DNA from: Lytechinus pictus
Lineage: Eukaryota > Echinodermata > Echinoidea > Temnopleuroida > Toxopneustidae
Length of the DNA stretch: 64,000 bases
NCBI RefSeq assembly: GCF_037042905.1
Contig: NC_087254.1
Location: 11,393,103-11,457,102 of the forward strand
Direction of reading: 5' to 3'
A program made the position numbers and the translations under genes. This document shows positions 13,683 through 22,839 of the stretch, in pieces. The notes beneath the pieces are model-generated. The model was given only the letters and a program-made list of their open reading frames with translations, ran no database searches and was not told where the DNA came from. The first letter of the stretch is position 1, and every line of letters begins with the position of its first letter.

Positions 13683-16547
13683 TATCATTATCATTATTAT
13701 TATTATCATTGTTATTTCCTCTGTGTTAAAATATACAAAGTCAAGGATCTATACTATTTTCCTTCAAACATTTTCCGCATAAAAAAGGGAAAGCAAAAAG
13801 GATTTGCTTTTTTTTTTAATAAGTATTTATTGGGGCAAACCACAAAAATGTATTAAATGTATTAATTTTTGTCACAAATATTGTCTGGAGTCTATGAATT
13901 GTGCAATAACAAATAACAATTCAAAATTGTCAGCAAATACAGTACTTAATAATGAGAACTTTAACATTAAAAAAAAATTATTGAGTGAGATGACAATGAG
14001 ATGGATAGAGAAAATGAAGTAAATTGTACAGGGAAGATACAGATGCATTTCTAATTTTCTGTACTATACTGGTAATTTATAAAGTGTACTCATTGTCATC
14101 CAAAATGATTTGTCATACAATCACCCTCTACAATTCATTGTTATTTATATCACTGCTGGCCATTCCCATAGGAACAAATGGCTTTCAAACCATGGAATGC
14201 ATTGTACTTGTAATGATCTGTTAAATGAACGTTTCTGACAACTGGAAACCATTACATCCATGGATACCTGCACATTTAATAAACAGATGCCTGCAGCATT
14301 TCCAATCATTTCAAATACAAAGAATCCTCATCTACTGGTATTGTACAGAGCAGAAATTTAATTTTAGTTGTTAACTGGTTTTTTTTAACATTCATTCAGC
14401 AATAATATTCACCATAAAAAGTTGTACATACTGTATGAATCATCACACTTTTAAAGATTATTTTACATTTGAATTGTAAGTTGTCATTTAACTAAGTTTC
14501 AAATAAAAGCAAAATTTCCATCAGTGATGTTTAGAAGAATGGAGAAACCCTTGAAACCAGCTGACAGGTTTTAAAAGAAAAATCAAAGAAACAAATCAGT
14601 TAAAGTTTGAGGAAAATTGAACTAATGAAAAGATAAAGTATCTGATTGCTGGACATCCTCCCATTTCCAATGCTACAAAGATGTGTACTCTTCATATTTT
14701 TTTCATAAATAGTCACTTGTATACATGTAGGTAAGGTCTTTTCATGATAGGACATTACAGCAATTTCACAAAATGTATCACAGAAAAGGCATTATTAATT
14801 GTTACAAAGAGGAGAAAATGTTTGGGGTATATTTTCAGTGAATATTATTGCCGATGGGATGATTTCCATAGCATCAGAAATCTCAACATGCTCATAACTT
14901 GCTGATTGTTCATCCAATTGTTCTGAAAGTGTCATTGATCATATTCTTTGATTTTTCTGTTTTCACACATGTTAAACTTGATCAAAAAGTTTCATTCTCC
15001 TAAATGTATGTCTCTTTATCTACTTTTGTAAAGTGGAAAAATTGAAGTCTAAAGAATATCAAAAATCATTTAGCAGATTGTATCTGTATATCAAGAATCA
15101 ATATTTCCGCTATTCAGTTGATACTTCGAGTGCTGAAAATTTCATGACCCTTTTCCTTTAACAACCGGAGTGAGTGGAACAGAGTTGTGTGGGTTTATGG
15201 TCTGCTGTATTCTGCAGTTTTAATGCAATGTAGCTAGTTTTGATGACTGAAACATAGTATCAAAATCTATATATTTGAGAAGCGATGTTATCTCTTCTCA
15301 ATATTATCTTTTTGTTGCAGTTTAAATCAGTGGCAGATCTAGGGGGGGGGCACAGCTGGCCCGTGCGCCCTCCCCCCCCCCCCCCCCTTGAAAGCCATGT
15401 AATCAAAATTTGTAATGTAATTTTTTTAATGTTCTTTTTTGCTTGTTAAATTTTCCGCGGACGAAATTACCTTCGATTTTAGGTGAAAACCTTTTTTTGG
15501 GGGCTTGTCAAATTTTCATCGGAAAAATGTGCTCCCCCCCTTTTTGGAAAATCCTGGATCCACCCCTGGTTTTAATATTAGTCACAGTACTTTTGTAAAA
15601 TTGTGTCACATCATGCAGCCATGTATTAGACCAAAATTAAATGAGTGATGGATCACAATGCTATTGGACTAAACAATATTTTGATAAAATTCTTCTTGAT
15701 CGACCAATTGATAGACAAACTGATGATTGGGCATTATGAACATTTGGTCATAAAAAGAAAGAATGATGTCTTTGCCAAATTTTCATGAAATTATAGAAAT
15801 AAGTACCGTATGGGTACTAGTATTCAACCCGGCATAATACAAAGATTTTGACATATTCCCCAAAATATTTAGAAATAGGGAATTTATCTTAATTTCATAC
15901 CTTTGTTATTTCCAGGGTAATCTGTTGTCAATATTTTCTTTGTCAATCTGTCGACTGTATGCGCGGAGGATCGAATTATGCGGCGATGGCCTTTTGCACT
16001 GAATGGTACTAGTATTCAACCTAGTGAGGATTGATAGCAAATCTCAAAAGGGTTTAGATTGCTAAATTAGATCTAGATCTATGTAAGTCTCTGGCTTTGA
16101 TTAATTCCCTGTTTGGTCTCATCTCAAATGGTCTAGTCCATAGTCGGATGGGACAAGGGCAGATTGAGAGACAGGGCCATCTTTCATCGCTAGGTTGAAT
16201 ACTAGTGCCGACGGGTTGAATACTAGTACCAAAATCCGTCGCCTTATAATTCGATCGCCCGCGCACACAGTCAACTGGTTGAAGAAAAAAATAACGGAAA
16301 AAGAATAACCAGCATTTGCTCTTGGAAATAAGACGGGTCTGAAATTCAGGTAAATTCTATATTTCTATATATTTGAGGAAACTCTCCAAACGGGTTGAAT
16401 ACTAGTGCCCTTACGGTAGTGAGCCATTTTATGAAAGAAAAGAATATTTTAAAATATGGAAAAGGCAGAAAATCATAAAGTTGTAAAATAAAATTACACT
16501 TACGGTTCTCCATCTCTGTCCACAAAGCTCCCATTGGAGGCCCACAT
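297..16547 (-). CDS. Coiled-coil protein gene, 7 exons seen, 3' end outside window
   Basis: Seven exons join in phase as 16547-16504, 11876-11620, 10532-10274, 9200-9008, 5503-5418, 1531-1436 and 522-297. They total 1161 nt, or 387 codons with no stop. All have AG acceptors and GT donors (GTAAGT, GTAAC, GTAAGC, GTGAGC, GTAAAC, GTAAGA, GTGAGG). The start Met (MWASNGSFVDRDGEP...) follows AAAA. Residues 15-75 are Pro/Gln/Ser/Gly-rich with a repeated SQL motif and probably disordered. From about residue 77 (RLQQMENRLGVAEQ) the protein is nearly continuous charged heptad coiled coil (EEVVRLQ, RLKRAEERV, RTKRLEED), broken only at a short NLPDPYLETL stretch near residue 260. No signal peptide or membrane segment is seen. 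A structural, cytoskeletal or ciliary role is inference from composition only. I do not recognise the family. The gene continues past position 1, because exon 7 ends at a donor in phase 0. Confidence 0.85.
1219..1392. repeat. MITE family D, copy 1
   Basis: About 174 bp of imperfect palindrome, starting GGTGTTTCATAAAGCTGTT and ending with the complement (ATGAAACACC). The core motif CTAGTGATCCTTTCTT recurs at 12572-12748 and 31229-31402, and a fragment of the end is at 60668-60692. It is a non-autonomous inverted-repeat element with no coding capacity, lying in intron 6 of the coiled-coil gene. Confidence 0.75.
1436..1531 (-). CDS. Coiled-coil gene, exon 6
   Basis: This is a 96-nt exon between acceptor GATTTTCAG and donor GTAAGA. 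It begins by completing an Arg codon and reads LGEVRDVLMDLRNRITTEET, then a Glu/Arg/Gln-rich run ending in NHVIK. Being a multiple of three, it could be skipped without changing frame. Confidence 0.83.
1738..2326. repeat. TTAA-flanked MITE family A, copy 1
   Basis: Termini are TTAAAGG(T/A)CAAGTCCACCC at 1738 and the complement GGGTGGACTTGTCCTTTAA at 2326. The two halves are inverted copies, for example AAAATTTCATC with ATCGGATGTAAAATAAG on the left and the complement on the right. TTAA at both ends suggests a piggyBac/Kolobok-type target. A full second copy is at 59681-60284, half a copy at 26287-26625, and a split diverged copy around 53.5 and 56.9 kb. Confidence 0.8.
2327..4621. other. Intron 5 stretch without genes; contains SINE tail
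   Basis: This is AT-rich intronic DNA with short poly-A/poly-C tracts. I see no exon. A SINE tail lies at 2696-2765. A stretch at 3925-3990 (AATAATCGCCCTTAAC...CTAAGCGCTTTACATA) resembles the end of another tRNA-derived SINE but is too short to assign firmly. Confidence 0.5.
2696..2765 (-). repeat. SINE 3'-tail fragment, (AAT)n-bounded
   Basis: An AAT run is followed by GGCATTTATATAGCGCCATC and TATCTAGAAATATTCTATTC. The reverse complement matches the 3' end of the complete SINE at 62571-62850 (GATAGATGGTGCTACACAAA). The tRNA-like head is absent, so this is a 5'-truncated copy. Confidence 0.65.
4622..5210. repeat. TTAA-flanked MITE family C, copy 1
   Basis: Ends are TTAAAGGGATGGTCCGGGCT and the complement AGCCCGGACCATCCGTTTAA. 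The arms are inverted over several hundred bases, sharing GGTGGGCTGATGATGTCACA on both sides in opposite orientation. TTAA at both ends fits a piggyBac/Kolobok-type target site. A deletion derivative lies at 9833-10137. Confidence 0.8.
5418..5503 (-). CDS. Coiled-coil gene, exon 5
   Basis: This is an 86-nt exon entered in phase 0 after CTACTAG (5504-5505) and left in phase 2 at GTAAAC. It reads SSKVSTLLNLPDPYLETLMD then QMKGQFSNR. An alternative acceptor 12 nt downstream (AAAG) would drop SSKV in frame. I chose the upstream one because its pyrimidine tract is better. Confidence 0.75.
5504..7070. other. Intron 4 stretch without genes
   Basis: AT-rich sequence with homopolymer runs and scattered TACATGTA words. 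I see no exon, RNA gene or complete repeat. Confidence 0.4.
7071..7387. repeat. MITE family E, copy 1 (GGCCCGTATTCTGAAGTC ends)
   Basis: Inverted ends GGCCCGTATTCTGAAGTC and GACTTCAGAATACAGGCC enclose 317 bp. Inner arms repeat GTTTAA words symmetrically. ATA flanks both ends (7068-7070 and 7388-7390) as a possible 3-bp target duplication. A second copy is at 29822-30125. Confidence 0.75.
8152..8665. repeat. TTAA-type MITE family B
   Basis: Left end TTAAAGGAGAAATTCACCC and right end GGGTGAGCTTCCCCTTTA are inverted. The subterminal regions are also inverted (CCATCAAAGATTTAAAAAG against TTTTTTTAAATCTTGATGGA). The right TTAA has decayed to TTAC, where the next element abuts. Confidence 0.7.
8666..8915. 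repeat. MITE family K, hAT-like ends (CACTCTAAAA...TTTTTTACAGTG)
   Basis: Inverted ends CACTCTAAAAAATATT and AATATTTTTTACAGTG enclose inner inverted words GGGTAATTATGTGTCCAACC and GGTTGGACACTTAATTACCC. The element is 250 bp and non-coding, directly adjacent to family B. Confidence 0.7.
9008..9200 (-). CDS. Coiled-coil gene, exon 4
   Basis: This is a 193-nt exon between acceptor TTTTCTTTCAG and donor GTGAGC. It completes a Lys codon and reads YAELKNELDEANRMREQLER, then a charged coiled coil to LEEDNRTL. It leaves in phase 0. Confidence 0.87.
9201..9832. other. Intron 3 stretch without genes
   Basis: AT-rich intron with a T12-G8 homopolymer at 9573-9595. I see nothing else in it. Confidence 0.4.
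9833..10137. repeat. TTAA-flanked MITE family C, shortened copy
   Basis: It starts TTAAAGGGATGGGCTGAAGA and ends AGCCTGGAGCATCCCTTTAA. It shares the AGGTGGGCTGATGATGTCAC core with 4622-5210 but has lost the right inner half. TTAA is intact at both ends. Confidence 0.78.
10274..10532 (-). CDS. Coiled-coil gene, exon 3
   Basis: This is a 259-nt exon with acceptor TTACGCAG and donor GTAAGC. It completes Gly, then reads ELKQSHRASEETLQAERQAR, QQLTENIRASNDLIGQLGAR and LKRAEERVSDERTAVGALVN, ending KRDQQMTK. The regular heptads give the clearest coiled coil in the gene. Confidence 0.88.
11213..11415 (+). repeat. Direct repeat flanking exon 2, copy 1
   Basis: It contains AACAGTATTTTCAAAGAAAT followed by ACCATAGGAAAAC, GAAACTGAAACTT, then CATAAAACCATCAGTATTC. 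The same succession recurs in the same orientation at 11935-12125, so the two copies bracket exon 2. It is a dispersed repeat fragment of unknown class. Confidence 0.65.
11620..11876 (-). CDS. Coiled-coil gene, exon 2
   Basis: This is a 257-nt exon with acceptor CTCCTTTAG and donor GTAACT. It completes a Pro codon and reads VYPNKFGGPQPLPSIPSQTP, then a Gln/Ser/Gly-rich linker including SQLSQLSQ. The coiled coil begins at RLQQMENRLGVAEQ. It is noticeably GC-richer than the surrounding intron. Confidence 0.86.
11935..12125 (+). repeat. Direct repeat flanking exon 2, copy 2
   Basis: It matches 11213-11415 in order and orientation (AATCAGTATTTTCAAAGAAA, TACCATAGGACAAC, GCATGAAACCATAGGTATTC, then TTTTTCAGTAC). 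It is diverged by substitutions and short deletions. Confidence 0.65.
12572..12748. repeat. MITE family D, copy 2
   Basis: It begins GGTGTTTTATAAAGCTGTTC and ends with the complement (GAACAGCTTTAATGAAATGG). Inner arms carry GACTTGTGATCCTTTCTTAC and its inverted partner GTAAGAAAGGTTCACCAGTC. It lies in intron 1 of the coiled-coil gene. Confidence 0.75.
12842..13290 (+). repeat. Degenerate tandem repeat, ~60-85 bp unit
   Basis: Repeated phrases of the form TCATC(A/G)AATTGGCAACAACT followed by CATTCAAGACAAT recur at least six times with many substitutions (near 12850, 12917, 12970, 13083, 13127 and 13255). It is an old minisatellite in an intron. Confidence 0.6.
13596..13710 (+). repeat. (ATC)n microsatellite
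   Basis: A near-pure ATC array of about 23 units, flanked by degenerate ATT/ATC units. In one frame it would read as a run of histidine, but the flanks are not coding. Confidence 0.9.
13711..15327. other. Intron 1 stretch without genes
   Basis: AT-rich intronic DNA. I see no exon, RNA gene or complete repeat. Confidence 0.4.
15328..15569. repeat. MITE with CAGTGGCAGATC / GGATCCACCCCTG ends
   Basis: The left end CAGTGGCAGATCTAGGGG and right end TCCTGGATCCACCCCTGG are imperfect inverted repeats. Inside are G9 and C17 tracts and AAATTTTCATCGG-type words. It is 242 bp and non-coding. Confidence 0.55.
15804..16418. repeat. Palindromic element with TACTAGTATTCAACC ends
   Basis: The left end TACCGTATGGGTACTAGTAT and the right complement (ACTAGTGCCCTTACGGTA) are inverted. 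The phrase GGTACTAGTATTCAACC recurs at 16003, and its complement GGTTGAATACTAGT at 16194 and 16216. An inner inverted pair is built on GTCGACTGTATGCGCGG (15948) and its partner near 16260. It ends 86 bp inside intron 1, next to exon 1. Confidence 0.65.
16504..16547 (-). CDS. Coiled-coil gene, exon 1 (start codon)
   Basis: This is the 44-nt coding part of exon 1, ATGTGGGCC to the donor GTAAGT (16503-16498). The context AGTAAAAATG has purine at -3. It reads MWASNGSFVDRDGE and leaves after two bases of a Pro codon completed by exon 2. The 5' untranslated part extends to the right for an unknown distance. Confidence 0.78.
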
Positions 16548-17991
16548 TTTTACTGCTGTTTCTCCAAAAATCAGAACAAAATGTGTAGCACTGAGGATTG
16601 ACTATTGAAGTCCAGGATATCTTTTGAAAGTCAGCTTCTTCCTTTATCTGTGAATAATGGTGAAATATAAATTACAGTAACACAAAAAATAATAAAGATA
16701 AAGAAAAGAGAGTAAGGTGAAGCACTAAGTGAAGGAGGAGAAGAATGGGGATAGCAAAGAGGAGAAGGAAGGGAAGAGGAAACGAAGATTGGGAAAGGGA
16801 GAGGAGGACACAACAAAACAATATAAATACTATAGATGATGAGATGATCTAACTAACATGTAATTTCTTCTTCGATTAGAATTTGCACCATTTCATTTAC
16901 TAGTATTAAAGCCCTTATTTTTAAACAGTAGTTGCCCCATAAATTTCAAATTATCCAATGTAATTTGCCAAAAAACTGACACAATGTATGTATGCGAAAA
17001 CACGCAGAAATCATTTCCACGGAAAAAGAATCCTCAATCTTTAGTTTAATTCTTATTCTTTTTTAGTTTCAAGATTATTAGAGCATCCCAAAGGGAGCCC
17101 CCTGCCTGCATCGGAGAAAGAAGACGGTGTCTGGATGGTGTCGAAGAAGGGACAAGATCCGGGTAAACTGTAAGATACAATGAGTCTTTCTTAGGATAAT
17201 AACAATAATAAGAAGAAATCACAGGAAAAAAGTATACTTCCAAAATGGGAGAGTAAGGATTGAGGAAAATAAAAGAAAAGAAAGGAGGAAAACATGAAAT
17301 GAAAAGAAAGAAGGAAGATAGTAACGAGTTGGCGGTAATAGTCAAACACGACTGGTCGCCATTATACCCAACAACCAACAGGGGGAAGGGACAGCATGGG
17401 GAGAAGGAAAGAGATTTGCGGAGGAGAAGGAAAGAGAGTTGAGGAGAAGGAGACGACCAGAGAAAGTTATTTGCCTTTATCTATGATACCATAATTTAAT
17501 TATTCTCATCTCTCTCTGTCTCATTTGTCCTTCCTCTTCTCCATTCTCGTCTTTTTCCATTTCCTATTTTTTCCTCAAGATTATTTCTCTTTTTAATTGC
17601 TTTTCCACTTCTTGAACAGTTCTATCAGTGTCCTGTCGATATATTACTGTACATACTTGTAGCTCAGCTAGCTTAACAGCTGTATGCCGCACAAGAATTG
17701 AACATCATTGGTAATTGAACACAGTTTGCTTCTAGATGCAGCCTGGACCAACATTTTCTGACTCTGTTCCAATAGTTTAATTCAATCGCAATCTCACTCC
17801 TCTTCAGAGACAGAAGCTAACATAATCAGCTATTATGCAGCTAACCTAAAGAGGTTCTCATCAAAACAAAAACTACAAGAAAAATGTCCGAAGTAGGCCT
17901 GTAGGAGAGCAAAGTCATGAGTCATTCAACAGCTACAAGACAGCATAGGATTATATGTAGAAGAGGGTGATAGGTGATTATGCCCTAATGA
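16548..17991. other. Upstream region, polypurine/polypyrimidine tracts, no gene
   Basis: Long purine-rich stretches occur on the plus strand (16690-16810 and 17225-17460, GAGGAGAAGGAAAGAG-type), followed by a pyrimidine-rich stretch (17505-17600). No coding exon is supported. The longest frames here are low-complexity translations of these tracts. Confidence 0.5.
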
Positions 17992-18442
17992 CCCGGGGGG
18001 AGGGGGGCCAGTCAAATATATTGCTGTACACATGCATGACCAAAAAACGTGTTTAAAGGGGTGTTTTTTCAGTTTTGGACGCTGGCTGCATGTGCACTCG
18101 TTAAGGGTATCAAAAACACAGATTTTCAAAAAAAAGGGATAGTTTTGAAAGACTGGTCAATGGTCAATTGCAGGGGTCAAACGTATTTAGGGTATGTTTT
18201 TTTTTCCAAAGCTTTTTTTAAGACTAGCCAAACGTGTTTAGGGTATGTTTTTTTTCCCAAGCTTTTTCCCTGGGGTCATATTCTGGCGACAACTTGTTTA
18301 GGGGACAAAATGTGTGATAATAAAGCCAGCGAAAAACTTGTTTAGGGGGTTATTTTGCACACAGATAAAAACTCGTTTAGGGGGTGTTTGGAAATAATTT
18401 GGCCACGCATGACTACAGCAATACATTTGAATGCCCCCCGGG
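17992..18442. mobile_element. CCCGGG-ended MITE, copy 1
   Basis: Ends CCCGGGGGGAGGGGGGCC and the complement ATGCCCCCCGGG, followed inward by inverted ATTGCTGTA...CATGCATGACC and GGCCACGCATGACTACAGCA. The interior repeats the phrase CGTGTTTAGGGTATG. It is the same family as 40750-41300. No clear target duplication remains. Confidence 0.7.
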
Positions 18443-19683
18443 CTCATGACAGCCAAAATCAACCCTGAAATTCCCAAGATTGAATGCTTTGGGGCAACCA
18501 TCTTCTCTAAAATCATCCTAAGATCTGTCACAACCAACATCAAATAAAACAGATTTTCATTTTTCACAATCAATTTAGGTTTCACCCTGTGAGCCGTTGA
18601 TACTATCCCATCTACAGCGTGTCAGCACAATTCTGAAGAAGTCTGCAGAAACGAGTAAACAAAAGCTCACAAGATAAAACTAAATTGATCGTGAAAAGAT
18701 GAAAATTTGTTTTATTTGAGTTCTACTAATCGGATGAATCTCTTTACAAATATTAAAGAAAGTTTATAAATTCAAGTATACAGCAGAATAGCGAAATTGC
18801 ATGATGCTGCAAAAATTAGAACTTTAAATTTAAAAGAAATAGCCCTGAAATTCGCCCCAATGCGGAAAACATAGCACCTAAAGTAAAAATATTATTTTCT
18901 ACCCTGCTATAAGTTATCAATTAAAGTAATTGACTTCAATTTCCCAGATTTTCTTCTTCAAACAATTCATTTCCAGTTAAATTGAGTTTAGCTCTGCTGA
19001 CAGAACTAGAATCTACAGCATGGTCTCCATATTTTGTGAACTCTGAAAAGTGATGTTGTTGACAGAAAGAACAGCATGAATTTAGATGTACCTTGTATTG
19101 CAAGTAATTTCTTAGATTAGGAAGTCGCTTATTGACTAAAATGTAAAACTATTTTGCTTTCTTTGCATCCATTCCATTCCATTTGTTGGAAGTACATGTA
19201 TGGAATTGAAAGGGAAAGATGTTATACCAGAATTAGATGCCTACGTTAATAGCATGATTTGCATCGCAATTCTAAATCTGTGTCCTGGCAATAGAAGAAT
19301 GTTACAAAATTAACAAATTTTCTGGCTAGCTACAAAACTCAACTAGTGTCTACATGTGGCCCTCCCCAGCATTATTGTGAATAAGTCACCAGTCCATCCA
19401 CATTGGTTTATCTTGTCATCCAGCACTTCATTGCCACTGCACTGGTAACATCTTTCCCCTTCCACACACTGCACTGCGCAGCACAGGCCACAGTGCACTT
19501 CACACAGACCACAGTCCACATCAGTTTTCCCAGATCTCCCAAAGTGAGGGAAATTTTGGGGAGGTTTGACTTTTTCCTTGAAAAGTTTGGGCAATGAAAA
19601 AATTCCAAGAAATTTTGGGAAATCCGAAAATTAATAATACAACATCAACTTTATATATTCAAATTATTTTTTGCTGCTTTCCT
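18443..19683. other. Intergenic, no gene seen
   Basis: AT-rich sequence. A Cys-rich frame near 19343-19594 comes from repeated CACAGACCACAGTCC-like words and is not supported as coding. Confidence 0.4.
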
Positions 19684-20633
19684 CAGGGTTGTTTGATTTA
19701 AATCATGATTTAAATCGCGATTTCAATCACTTGATTTTTTTCAAAAAAATCACTGATTTAAATCAACTTTTATGAAAAAAATTAGTTTTCTTTATTTTCT
19801 CTTCTTCTTAACAGATACTTTCAATGTAATCATTTTAATTTCTGTTCCACATGCTTTAGAGATACTTTAAAAGAATGATACACCCTCATGGAGTCTGATT
19901 TAACACCACTGTTTTATTTTCAAATTGTAAAACAAGCAAAACTGATGAAAACAACAAGTTTCTAACGAAGTAATGATAAATAACTCTCTGTATGTACACC
20001 AAACTGTTAAATCTTCAATAAAATAATATATAAAATCTACAAAGGTGCTCAAAGTCCACAACTTGGATACTTTTACAAAACAGCTGAACTACTTGTATGT
20101 ACCTCCTTCTTGTTACTATTAATACCCATTCTTTCAATTACTTAAGTTGAAGGCATATGTGTACATTTGATAAGAATTACATGTATATTTGCATGCCTTT
20201 AATAATGTCAATATTGTTGGAAATTCTCAAGTTCTTTGAGTACTTCATGCATTGGAGTAACACTTCGGATGTTTTGAACTGACTGATATAAAAATTTCAA
20301 GAGTTTAAATGTATACATAATACATAACATTACTTGGGCTTCCATAAAATGTCCCTCTCTATAATGCAAATAAAAAATAAAAAAATAAAAAAAATTACCT
20401 GTATATAAGTGGATTATTGGGTCAAATAGTACAATACACAATGTTCAAAAGACTACTTGACCACTATTATTGGTGTAAAACAGTTTAAATATAGTTTAAA
20501 ACTTGTTAAGTGTGACCATTATTTTTCGTTGGAAAAAAAATAAAAAAAATCTGATTTAAATCATAAAAATCCGATTTAAATTAAAAAAATCCGATTTTTT
20601 TTATTTCAAAAATCAAAAAAATCAACAACCCTG
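19684..20633. mobile_element. hAT-type non-autonomous element with 8-bp TSD
   Basis: Ends CAGGGTTGTTTGATTTAAAT and the complement ATCAACAACCCTG are flanked by perfect 8-bp duplications GCTTTCCT at 19676-19683 and 20634-20641. The subterminal regions are repeated ATTTAAATC / AAAATCCGATTTAAAT words. The 950-bp interior is AT-rich with no transposase frame. An 8-bp duplication and CAGGG ends are typical of hAT. Confidence 0.88.
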
Positions 20634-20845
20634 GCTTTCCTGCACGTGCTCAAAAAAGTTTAAATCCTTTTTGGTCACTTGGTCTTGGACCAACTGTCTG
20701 ATTTTGGTTAAAAATCAAACTTGAGAATTCCAGGAATTGTCTTTGAATTTCAGGGAATTTGCTTTGGATCTGTGACTGTGGAAACACTGGTCCACATCAA
20801 TAGTACAGGCACAGTCAAACGTCAGGATTCAGACACAGTATTGTG

Positions 20846-21237
20846 GTGTGACCTTAATTCGCGCGTTACCTATTTTTGTGATCGAATATCTCTTTAATTA
20901 ATATCTTGAAAAACTGATATCACCAAAAGAAAAAGGGACCCCCAATTACTCAGTATGGTAATTTTCTTAAAGGTTAGGTCTCAATTTGTGAAAATATTGG
21001 CAAAACATTGGCAAATTTTGTTACCTTTTGCATCCGCCGCAAGAAAATCCGAACTTCCCGACAAGCATCAAGAAATCGCCAGTTTGCAAGCAGAGCCAGA
21101 GGTCTCCAAATAAGTAAAATGTGATACCAACCAAATTTATGGCATTTTATCCTCCATCTGATAATAAGCTTACCTTTGCCTGCTTGATTTCTTTTCTAAA
21201 GCTTTGCAAAACGACCGTGCGCAAATTAAGGTCACAC
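20846..21237. repeat. MITE with GTGTGACCTTAATT ends
   Basis: The left end GTGTGACCTTAATTCGCGC and the right complement GCGCAAATTAAGGTCACAC form an inverted repeat bounding 392 bp. It is non-coding. Confidence 0.7.
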
Positions 21238-22547
21238 TTTTTTATGACACTTTTTCAGTCAAGCGCGCACAAGTCGATTTCCATGGAATTTTTAGATCGC
21301 GATACCAGCGAAACCCATGACCTACTGGCTACTTCATAATTCCATCAAGCGAATTTGACTTTGGGATCTTGCCTTCTGTCTGGTAATTTGTATTTATGAT
21401 TTTGATTAATTTTGTGTGAACTGTGTCTGTGAGAAATTTTTTATTGAAAATCAACTTTATAATTTCTTAGTAAAATGTGCATAAATTATGGTCACCCCAT
21501 CATCATGATCAGTCATATACAAACTTCAAGACACAAGAACTTAGTCTTAGTAAATTTACTTCTTAGTCTAGTATACTTTATTTATAGTCTAAAAAAAGTT
21601 AGATCTAAGTTTAGACCAAAAGCTTCAGACTCAGTCTCTGTATTTTGGTTGTTCCGCTGCACTGCGTTGACTCACTCACCAATATATGTGAATGGGAATT
21701 ATAGTAAAATGTCAGAAATTGTTGAATAAATCCCCAGAAACGACGGTTATTCTTGTCTAATCTAAGTTAGACTTAAGACTAGAGATTTCTAAATAGTAAA
21801 TTAGGCCAGCAAACCTTTTTTTTATTTTCACTAATCATGCTAATTTGAAGTTTAGAAAAAGAATTAGATCAATGACAACTTCAACATTACACACTTCCGA
21901 CTGCAACATTGCTATTGGCAGTGTAACCTGACGCTATTTCATGATTGATTCGACTGCTGAGATTATTATTAACGCCTAACTCAAATAAACGCTATGTTAG
22001 CCGCTGGCTGCGAGCAGCAGGAACATTAATCATAGACTACCCAACAGACGGACTTGCTCCACGCCGAAAGCCTTGGGGGAGGTTGGGCGCTCAGACACCC
22101 TCGCCGCGAAAACAGCCGATAACAGTCGGCTAATGAAAATAGTTCCCCATCATTAAAACATACTTCATAGTGATTGTGCTCATCAAAACCAAAATAAAAT
22201 ACCGGTATACTTTAACACAAATATGAACTCATAATGTCTTACCTATGCATTTTGGTAAATTATACAGTTCGGTGAAATCCTACATCTCCGTCTCCAATTT
22301 GTGTACGGTATCGAAGTGACAAGGTCATTTGATCATTGGCTATTACTGGTCACGTGACGCAAAATTTACATTCCTGATTGATTGCGGTTGCCATTTATAA
22401 ATTATAGCATATAGATTTTGATTATTAATATTATGATTGCATTGCATAAATTATGCTTTGGACTTTAACTAAATAAATTATCACTGCAGTGCCATAAATA
22501 TTGAGCACAAGGGCGACGCCAGGGTATCTGGAGGGGGGGTAGCCTCT
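21238..22547. other. Intergenic, no gene seen
   Basis: No exon or complete repeat is supported. A CACGTG E-box (TCACGTGACGC) lies near 22352 next to an ATTGGCT word, but no gene start is attached to it. Confidence 0.4.
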
Positions 22548-22682
22548 TGTCGAGGCCCTGGCGGCTGCTTCCCGAGCGAAGCGAGGGATATCCTAATTCG
22601 ATCGCTTCGCTAATTAGGGGGATATCCGGGGGGATATCCCTCGCTTCGCTCGGGAAGCAGCCGCCATAGGGCCTCGACGAGA
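22548..22682. repeat. GC-rich hairpin / inverted repeat
   Basis: The arms read GTCGAGGCCCTGGCGGCTGC then TTCCCGAGCGAAGCGAGGGA on the left, with the complement on the right. There are about 45 paired bases with one short asymmetry and a loop of about 45 bp, itself partly palindromic. Its high GC contrasts sharply with the AT-rich flanks. Poly-G tracts bound both sides. Confidence 0.8.
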
Positions 22683-22839
22683 GGGGGGGGGGGGCAAGAC
22701 GATCTATCATTTTTTTTTATGGGCATCATTCTTCTCTCTCATTTTCTCCCCGGGCAGCGAAATTATTTTTCCCACCGCAGTTCTGGAAGCCAATTCTTTT
22801 TTATTTTTCTTCTATAAAAATTCATCTTTTTCTCTCTCC

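Noticed and set aside
13542-13856. Open frame with a long histidine run
   Set aside because: It is the translation of an (ATC)n microsatellite in an intron, with no splice or homology support.
19343-19594. Cysteine-rich small protein
   Set aside because: The cysteines come from repeated CACAGTCCAC / CACTGCGCAG words. There is no signal peptide, splice context or conservation evidence.
22465-22710. 81-codon minus-strand frame
   Set aside because: It is an artefact of the GC-rich hairpin at 22548-22682.
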